Shown here: positions 56,651-64,000 of the stretch, piece by piece
Numbering within the stretch: the stretch's first letter is position 1
Layout: each line of letters opens with the position of its first letter
Assembly (NCBI GenBank): GCA_021292165.1
Contig: JAHFWL010001232.1
Location: 1 to 64,000, forward strand
DNA: 64,000 nt
Direction of reading: 5' to 3'
Source of the DNA: Shinisaurus crocodilurus
Taxonomy: Eukaryota; Chordata; Lepidosauria; Squamata; Shinisauridae
The notes under the pieces: model-generated
What the model saw: the letters and a program-made list of their open reading frames with translations, nothing else
The model's database searches: none
What the model was told of the DNA's origin: nothing
Made by a program: the position numbers and the translations under genes

Positions 56651-56807
56651 CCATCGGGGGTTCAAGGCAGAGGGGGCCCGCATCGCTGGCTGGTGCTTCC
56701 AGTAGGGGTGGCAGGTGGGGAGCGGACCGGGATGGATGCCTCCGCTATTGAGTCGGTGCCTGCCTCTTGGGCAGGCAGCGCTTAAAGACACGGGGAAGCC
56801 CATGCTG

Positions 56808-57254
56808 CAGAGGCGGTGACTTAGGGGCAGCCCGAATCTTCCATTTGGAGCCCCGGATTCTCTGGGAGGCCCTCTGCCCCACCACCCTGCCGTCCAGGGG
56901 CACTTGCTGAAATAAAGGTCCAGGGGCCCTGATGATCTCTGTTGCATCTGAGCTGGCTTGTTGCCCACAGGTGCTTCATCTCCTGTCCTGCTGCCCCCTC
57001 CCCTTGAATCTTTCTGCCTGAGGTTTTTTCCTGAAATCAAATGCCCTCCTCCTCCTCTGTCCTTACATCCCTTTTTACATATAGGGGTGTCCTTAGGAGA
57101 CAGGGTCCTTTAAACACACACACACACACACACAGACACACAGAGAGAGAGAGTTTAGAGCATATGTAAATTAGCATTAACAAATTTGTGCTGCTTTTTT
57201 TTTTTTCCTGTGGCCCTGAGCCCCTGACCTTTTCGGTACCTGGCACCGCCCCTG
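56808..57254. mobile_element. hAT MITE (CAGAGGCGGTG family), copy 2
   Basis: The ends CAGAGGCGGTG and CACCGCCCCTG are flanked by CCATGCTG/CAATGCTG (56800-56807, 57255-57262). Collinear with 14230-14717. It holds a (CA)n at 57113-57134. Confidence 0.9.
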
Positions 57255-57427
57255 CAATGCTGCTTCCCCCACCTCGTTCATAGGTTGGATTCTTTTCATC
57301 TATAGGAATCTGTGCTGATGTACAGCAGGATCCTATGCAGGTTGACTCAGAAGTAAATCCCAGTAAAGTGTGAAACAGGACTTGCTCCCTGGAAAGGAGA
57401 CATAGGATTGCTGCCATATGTCACCGT

Positions 57428-57650
57428 AGCCAGCGTGGTGAGAGTGTTGGACTGGGACTCGGGAGATCTGGGTTCTAGTCCCCGCTCAGCCATGAAACTC
57501 ACTGGGTGACTTTGGGCCAGTCACTGACTCTCACCCTAACCTACCTCACAGGGTTGTTGTGAGGATAAAATGAAGAGGAGGAGGAGGATTATGTAAGCCA
57601 CCTTGGGTTCCTTGCAGGAAAAAAGGCGGGGTATAAACATAATAAATAAA
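57428..57650 (+). repeat. MIR-like SINE, near full length
   Basis: The A-box region is slightly deleted (AGCCAGCGTGGTGAGAGTG). The B box, CORE and tail TATAAACATAATAAATAAAT are intact. Confidence 0.93.
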
Positions 57651-57890
57651 TATGTCACTGTAGTGTGGGGGCCCTGCCCCCCTAAATTTTCTCTATGCCC
57701 CCTCCTTTTTTTCTTTTTTCTTTCTTTCTTTCTCTTTTTGTTTTTTTTTTACAAATAATTAAAAAATCAATTTACAATTTTGTCATGAAAAGATCTGCAA
57801 ACCAGATGGACTGCCCCCTACTATTTTGGCACCCCTGCCCCAGAACATTTAGGCTGACTACAGGTCTGCTGCCATAACTGATATGATGAT

Positions 57891-58056
57891 GTGGCTTACG
57901 CTGGCTCAGCTTGTCTGAGCGTGGAAAGCTAAGCAGGGTCAGGCCTGGTTATTACTTGGATGGGAGACCCCTCCTCTAGTGTCCTGCATTCAGCAGGGGG
58001 TTGGACTCGATAGCCTTGTAGGCTCCTTCCAACTCTATGATCTATGAAAATCTATG
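57891..58056 (+). repeat. 5S rRNA-derived SINE with CR1-like tail, complete
   Basis: GTGGCTTACGCTGGCTCAGC, AAGCTAAGCAGGGTC, CCTGGTTATTACTTGGATGG and GAGACC correspond to 5S rRNA positions around the A box, intermediate element and C box. It then has CATTCAGCAGGGGGTTGGAC, GCCTTGTAGGCTCCTTCC and CTATGATCTATG. (GAT)n follows at 58057-58077. Confidence 0.93.
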
Positions 58057-58077
58057 ATGATGATGATGATGATGATT

Positions 58078-58125
58078 AACAGAATTTATATACCACCCAA
58101 CTGGCAAATGCCCTTGAGGTGGTTT
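58078..58125 (-). repeat. L2 LINE 3' terminus, antisense
   Basis: AATTTATATACCACCCAACT and GAGGTGGTTTACAATC are the inverted L2-type end. An AT-rich stretch follows to 58320. Confidence 0.7.
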
Positions 58126-58329
58126 ACAATCATTAAAAAAAACAAAAACAAATAATAAATACAATAAAAATATCAAATATTTAATAAATATTAAATTATT
58201 CTTAATATTCTAATAATACAATTAAAGTGTTAATTTCAATATTAATGTCATCAAAATAACATTTTAATGTTAAAATGTTAAAGTTGATCTTATTTTAATC
58301 ATCAAATAATTCTAATTTTAATCTTCTAA

Positions 58330-58456
58330 GGGGGCAATCAATCCTATGCATGTTTAGACAGAAAAAAGGCCTACAACTCCCAGATGCCCCAGCTGGCTGG
58401 GGCATGCTGGGGGTTGTAGGCCTTTTTTCTGTCTAAACATGCATAGGATTGCCCCC
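58330..58456. mobile_element. Palindromic MITE with TTAA-like target sites, copy 2
   Basis: GGGGGCAATC and GATTGCCCCC ends with CTAA/TTGA flanks, each one change from TTAA. The arms match 23581-23711. Confidence 0.85.
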
Positions 58457-59299
58457 TTGAGGAATCAAGCAAGACATCTTTCATTGATGATGGCCCTGTT
58501 ATTAATGGAAGTCACCTGTTTCTCCTCCACCCTGAAGTTTATTTCATTCCCACTGCATACACAGCCAGTAGAGCTCAGGCCACCTGCTGCACCCCCAAAA
58601 TCTGTGAGCACCAGCGCCCTGGGGGCTTTGGAAGGATAATGATAGAGAAAGAAGGAAAGAAAAAGAGACAAGGAAGAGAAAATGGGAAGGAAAGAAAGAA
58701 AGATGCCTCTCTTGAGATGACACCATCTGCCGTTTTTATAAGTCCTTGTATTGAAGGCAATTCACATTTGGGGGGAGGGGTGGAATCTGCAGATGGGTTA
58801 AGTGCGGGTACATTTCAATCAAGCAAACTGTTTTTAATCAATTCACCTAATCAACTGACTAACTAAATTATAATAGAATACTTTCTGTATTCAATATTTA
58901 TGGAATACAAAAAAAGAAAAGCAGGGATAAATAACAGCAGTGCATAATGCAGTATCAAATGAAGACCCATGAAACTGAAATGGAAAGCAGCAATAGTGTA
59001 ATTCAAGCAAGGACCTGCAACAAAATGTTGCAGTGTGGAGTGCTGCTATTCAGGATATCAGCCACTTCCATTCCATCCCCCCTCCCCTCTCCAGTTTTCC
59101 ATCCCCCACCCCAACGGTTAGTCAGCATTCCATGGCCTCTGAGCATGCTCAGTTCTCATTGGGCCACAGGTCCTGTGTTTAACGTGCTTGCGGGGGCTGG
59201 ATGGCCTCCTGGGGTCCCTTCCAATTTTTAAATGCGATGAATCTGGTGTTATCATTGTGAAGCTAATTTAGTAAGTAGGAGCGAAGGGGGGCAGAGAGG

Positions 59300-59790
59300 A
59301 AGAACATAAGAAGAGCTGTGCTAGATCAGACTAAGGGTCCATCTACTCCAGCATTCTGTTCACCCAGTGGCCAATCAGCTGCCCACGGGAAACCCACAAG
59401 CAGGACATGAGTGCAACAGCACCCTCCTGCCCATGTTCCCCAGCAACTGGTGTACATAGGCATACTGCCTCTGATACTGGAGGTAGCATATAGCCATCAA
59501 GACTAGTAGTCATTGATAGACTTCTCCTCCATGAATTTGTCCAATCCAGATTGTTGGCCATCACCACAGCTTGTGGTTGTTAATTCCATAGTTTATGTGC
59601 TGTATGAAGAAGTACTTGTATGAAGAAGTACTTCCCTTTGTATATCCTGAATCTTCCACCATTCAGCTTCATCGGATGACCCTGGGTTCTAGTATTGTGA
59701 GCAGGAGAAAAACTTTGCCAAATCCACTTTCATCACACCATGCATAATCTTGTACACTGTATCAAGAACTTAATTTGTCTTCAAGGGTTT
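59300..59790 (-). mobile_element. CR1 LINE 3' fragment, antisense
   Basis: CATAAGAAGAGCTGTGCTAG, CCATCTACTCCAGCATTCTG, GATACTGGAGGTAGCATATAG and GATGACCCTGGGTTCTAG follow the same order as 20845-21365. Confidence 0.88.
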
Positions 59791-59804
59791 CCCATGGGTT
59801 AACC

Positions 59805-59918
59805 CAGTGTTCTCCAACCTTGGGTCCCCAGATGTTTTTGGCCTACAACTCCCAGCATGCCCCAGCCAGCTACGCTGTAGGCCAAAAACATCAGGGGACC
59901 CAAGGTTGGAGAACACTG
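59805..59918. mobile_element. Palindromic hAT MITE (CAGTGTTCTCCAACC), copy 2
   Basis: Inverted arms around CCCAGCATGCCCCAGCCAGC. The flanks GGTTAACC/GGTTAAAC are a 7-of-8 duplication. Confidence 0.92.
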
Positions 59919-61768
59919 GGTTAAACCATGGCCCACAGCTTTAAAGCTTCTGCGCACAAGGTTAAACAGTAAATGTATTGTAGTTGAGCTGATCACAATT
60001 TCCCTGCCCAAGCCAACTATTTTTTTATTGTCAGTCTTGCAACGGGAAGGAACAGACCCTCAATGATCCATCAACAATGCTAACAGGAAAATGGTTTCTG
60101 ATTCATCTCCAGGGGAAGTTTTTCACCAATCTAAAACTGAGCCATTTCATCTGTCACTGTCATCATAACATTCCTTTAGTCTGACTCTTGATGGAACAAC
60201 TGCTTTAAAAAGCTATAGGAAATAGTCTTTGGTGCCCAGTCTATGAAAAATATTGTTACAATATAAGTATTTGTTTGTTTGTTTTTATTGCTCAGCAGTG
60301 CTCTATAGCTCTCTTGTAAAGAACCAACACCTTGATAAAGATTCATTTGAGCTGTATTCCCAAATATATCTGCAGCTCAATCCAAAATGTCTTTAAATTG
60401 AAGCAGCTCCCAATGAGTTGAATAAATTTCACATTTCACACTGCATCCAACACTGTTCTGAATTTGAAACAAACATTAAAATGTGGAATTTTTACCTCTG
60501 TGTTCAACATGGAACACTTTGGATTTACTGGCATTTCTCAAATATTTTGATTTAAGCAGATGTCAAATACGAATGAAAACTCATAGGGCAGTACCCAATG
60601 AGGCGCTGCACCCCCGCTGATTCTGTTGTGCTCCTGCAGACTCCTTTCTGCAAGCGAGATCCACTGCTTGTGAAACAGAGATTTAACGCTTCCAAGAGTG
60701 TTGGAAACAAGCAGAAACACCCATTTTGGAAGGAGACAGGTTGGTGGAGTTCACATAAGGGAGCTCCACTGACCGGTCCCGATCCAGAAACTAGTGTTTC
60801 CACTCATTTTGGGGTTTCCTATGGAAAGTGATAAATCTCTTGTTTCACAAGTGGTGGGTCTCACTTGCACAACGGAATTGGTGGGAAGGGTTGCTTGCAC
60901 AATGGCCCGGTTGGATACTGTCCATAAGCTGTCAGCCTGTCAAATATTACCAGATACCAAAGGCCATTGCATGTCAGCTATCTGTCAAAAACTAATACCA
61001 TTGCATGTTAGTATTCAAATATTGTCAGGAACTATTGCATGTCAAGTATCATATGCTATCAAAATACTGTTACACCAAACATCAGATACAGTATTGTCAT
61101 TGATAACAGAATTATATAAATAATAATTAATATTATTATTAATAATAAATATAATTAATAATTAATAAACTGCATTTGACAGCTGATGTGGAATGGTGAT
61201 TGATTATATTGCCAAATACTAAGCATGTCAGCATTCAAATGCAGTCCTGTGGGTTGTGACCCCTAAAAGATATTGATCATGTCACATCTTTCCCCCTCAT
61301 ATTCAATATGGGCTTTACCATGCAATGCTACATATATAAATTGCCCCTTGTGAAGGATAATAAACGTAGCTAAAATATCCTAGTGTGAGTGGCCTTCAGC
61401 AGATGGGTCACACATTATTGTTCCAAATGCAACATTAATTACTTGTGCATTTGAAGTTTGGGCCTCTTGCCTTGACAATACATACACTTTATGAAGTGTC
61501 TTTGAAGAATGGATTCAGCAGTTCAGTGCATAAAAGTTTCTCTGTGCCAATAGGAAGTGAAAAGGAATTCAATGTAACATTTTCACTCTATCACTTGTGC
61601 AAGAAAGCAATTCTACATTGCATTCCCCTGGCATTAAGAAGGGGATTAAGATTCACAGCAAGATGTTGCAAAGTGTGCCCACTTTATATTTCCCATCCTC
61701 TTGAAACTTTCCCCCACTGTATTATATAGCACTAAACAGGTCAGGTTCTGGGCTGGCTTTTTTAAACC

Positions 61769-61796
61769 TGTGTGTGTGTGTGTGTGTGTGTGTGTT
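61769..61796 (+). repeat. (TG)n microsatellite
   Basis: About 13 TG units. Confidence 0.95.
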
Positions 61797-62142
61797 GTGT
61801 TCTGGAGAGTGGGTAAGGAAAAGGGTGTTATTTTTTACTTCCCTCTCTCTGGAAACCTCCCCAGATATTGCAGGAAAGGGAAGGGTTGTTTTTTTTCCTT
61901 ATGACACACATTCCTCTTGACCCCAATCCCCCCTTTCCTGGCTCATATAAGTTGCGAGGAGCTCAAGTGGGCCAATTTCACCTCTTCCCCTCCCCAATCT
62001 CCCCCAATCCTCACTTTCTGTAGGTCCTGGTGGGAGCCACTAAGCATTGTCTTGTCAGGGCATTTTTCTAAATGTGTCATCTTTTAATTTTCTAATAATT
62101 TTTTATTTACCTGGAGAGTCCCCAAGAGTGCAGAAACCACTA

Positions 62143-62392
62143 CAGTAATACCTTGGATTGCAAGTAACTTGGTTTGAGAGCGTTTTGCAAGACAAGCAAA
62201 TTTTTAAATATTTATTTAATTTTTTTTTACTTGATATACAAGCGACGTCTTGCAATACAAGTACTGTAGTACGGCTTAAATTAAAAATCTCTGTACAAAT
62301 TTTTTTGGGGGGATTTCGTTTTGATATAAGAGTGTTTTGGATTACAAGCACATTTCCGGAATGAATTATGCTCTCAATCCAAGGCATGACTG
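62143..62392. mobile_element. Tc1/mariner-type MITE
   Basis: CAGTAATACCTTGGATTGCA and TCAATCCAAGGCATGACTG are inverted ends with flanking TA. Internal GCAAGACAAGCAAA/ATACAAGCGACGTC motifs resemble Tigger/mariner derivatives. Confidence 0.87.
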
Positions 62393-62536
62393 TACTATAT
62401 TTTTGGGTGGTCCCATTTCACTTTCAAAGTGATGGGCTTGCCCCCCCCCCAAGTTTTATATTAAAGGAAATTATATATTTTAGACACACTAAAAATTAGC
62501 TAGGGGTTGTTGTCACTTGTCCACATGCTAAACTCC

Positions 62537-62571
62537 TGCCCTGCCCTGCCCTGCCCTGCCCTGCCCTGCCT
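62537..62571 (+). repeat. (CCTGC)n microsatellite
   Basis: Seven units of CCTGC. Confidence 0.95.
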
Positions 62572-63748
62572 AACTATTGGCTGCACTATGCGGATGTCAT
62601 AGAATCTTTATAAATATTCTAACTGCTGTGGGGAAGGATCAGTCATGGAATGTTGAAAACCAACATAGCTTTTGTGAGGGAAAGGCAGTGCGGGCTTGGC
62701 TTCGGCAAGAATATCACACAAGGCCTAGACAGAGGGGAGTTTTTGTTCTGCGAGAGGTGCTTGGGCAGGTTAATGAAGTTGGAGGGAGATGGGAAAAAAC
62801 CTTACACAGGGCCCAAGTGCAGAAGAGGTTGTGTGAGTGGGAGTGGCGTATAACAGCTGAATATTATCACTCTACAATGACCTGCCAAATATTTGACTTC
62901 AAGCTTTCTAACATCTGCTATTAAAAGAGGGGCATTTACTTCAGGGACTGGGCTTTCAAGGGCTGCCAAATTTAGGGATGGGTTGTGGGGGGGGGGGAGT
63001 GTTTCACAAGCCTCCAATTCAATGTCTAATTACCATCATAGAAAGCAAATAGGTACTCATTGAATTTGAACAGAAATTCTAGTCCTCCGATTGGCATTTG
63101 ACTCACCCCACAATGTTCAGACCTGCATTTAAGGAGACCTCATGTGGATTCCATGAACAATTCATCAAAAAAATCTCCACTGACCGATATCGATTTCTTC
63201 CTCTTGCAAGCATTGCTCTGTTCCAAGACAGGACCTGAAATTAAAAATAAACTCTGAGCAATAACAACCGATTGGAAATGGGCTTCTTTTCAAGATAAAG
63301 AAAGGAGCCCAGTCTTTAAACCATCCTGTTCGATCTTGTGAAATTACTTTTTAATATTGTCTCCTTTAGTACCATCTCCCAGTATTGTCTCCTTTGAGTA
63401 GCTGCTGCTTCCTGGGGTCTCAGACACACAGAGAGGGTCTGTTAGTAATCTGCTACCGGATTCTTTTAACTGGAGATGTTAGGGGCTCAACCTGGGACCT
63501 TCTACTCGCAAAGCATGTATTACATCACCAAGCTAAGGCCCCAATCCCCTGTAGCCACATCAACACCTGATGATGAAAAGTAAGCGTGAAAACATCCTAT
63601 GCACAAACATTTTTAAATTAATTTTTTTTATTGTGAATTTCAACAAAACAAATTCATTGTGACCAAGCCAGTCTTGCTAATTTCATCACTTCGTTGGCTG
63701 TCCCACAATATATAGACTCATGAAATACACAGTGCCTTACCCTAAGAA

Positions 63749-64000
63749 TGTAAGGTCCCCAACCTTTTTGGGTCAGTGGGCTCATTTGGAATGCTGAGAG
63801 AGTGTCCTGGACAAAAAATGGCTATGGGGATGCTTGCCCATTCACAAAAGGCTGCCATGATGGGAGTGGCTGGTCATGAAACACCCATTTCCCAGAAGAC
63901 AAACTGATGAGACTAGAACAAAAGTAACTTGCACCAGAACCGAAGTACAAGGCAAAGGTGAGGCCTGAGCTCCAAAACACAAAACCAGTCTTTTGAGTTC
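63749..64000 (+). mobile_element. hAT MITE (CAGGGGTCTTCAACC family), runs off the window
   Basis: AAGGTCCCCAACCTTTTTGG, TTGGAATGCTGAGAGAGTG and CCCAGAAGACAAACTGATGAG correspond to 44391-44824 in reverse orientation. The far end is outside. Confidence 0.82.

Larger units (their letters stand above)
56100..56660 (-). promoter_or_regulatory. RERG: CpG island, candidate RERG promoter
   Basis: This is the densest CpG block near the RERG exon. It has many CGs, GC boxes (for example CCGCCCC read on the minus strand near 56291-56303) and a CT-rich initiator-like tract at 56450-56482. It lies about 8 kb upstream of the start-codon exon in the right direction, as expected for a non-coding first exon. 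Long open frames here on both strands come from high GC content and show no protein signature. A divergent promoter for a plus-strand neighbour is possible; PTPRO lies head to head with RERG in human. Confidence 0.6.

Noticed and set aside
57891..57970. Possible 5S rRNA gene
   Set aside because: Only the middle part resembles 5S rRNA; the 3' end is replaced by a CR1-like tail, and several copies share this structure.

Overview
The window is animal nuclear DNA, most likely from a squamate reptile (lizard-like). It carries one recognisable host gene piece in a very repeat-rich background. The repeats are CR1 and L2 LINEs, MIR-like tRNA/CORE SINEs, 5S rRNA-derived SINEs with a CR1-like tail, hAT transposons with their MITEs, Tc1/mariner and TTAA-type MITEs, a solo LTR and many microsatellites. 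That mix fits a lizard. A turtle or another reptile cannot be excluded by eye, and no species is claimed.

Host gene. The only confident coding sequence is the first coding exon of RERG (Ras-related and estrogen-regulated growth inhibitor), on the minus strand at 48269-48329. It encodes the 20-residue N-terminus including the P-loop and ends in a perfect GTATGT donor. A candidate acceptor at 48453/48454 would give about 123 nt of 5' UTR. A CpG-rich block at 56.1-56.66 kb, with a GTGAGT donor on the minus strand, is the likely promoter and non-coding first exon. A perfect CTCF-core match sits at its upstream edge. On this reading 1-48268 is part of a RERG intron longer than 48 kb, 48453-56277 is the first intron, and 57-64 kb is upstream DNA. 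No other RERG exon was found.

Layout. 0-6 kb: two large hAT elements with perfect 8-bp target duplications, each holding a broken transposase C-terminus; one is interrupted by a SINE and a CR1. 6.6-9.1 kb: an LTR-like stretch with a GC-rich hairpin insert, then LINE fragments. 9.5-17.5 kb: hAT derivatives including long hairpins. 17.5-20 kb: an L2 copy with a readable reverse transcriptase, split by a solo LTR. 20-34 kb: CR1 and L2 fragments and MITEs. 34.9-36.6 kb: a hAT remnant split by a 5S SINE and a CR1 carrying an exact 331-bp internal duplication. 37-48 kb: MITEs, an L2 tail and microsatellites. 48-57 kb: the RERG exon, SINEs and the CpG island. 57-64 kb: MITEs, SINEs and antisense CR1.

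Stretches with nothing recognisable: roughly 240-1080 apart from short AAACCATGGTTT palindromes, 5700-6600, 10700-11390, 20000-20840, 22200-22960, 24240-25860, 26575-28240, 29400-30080, 36560-37270, 37400-38090, 38900-39680, 42460-43800, 45125-45770, 46195-47075, 52340-53110, 60000-62140 and 62580-63745. These hold unique or very old sequence with short simple repeats.

No intact mobile-element gene was found. All LINE and transposase readings are truncated, frameshifted or stop-containing.
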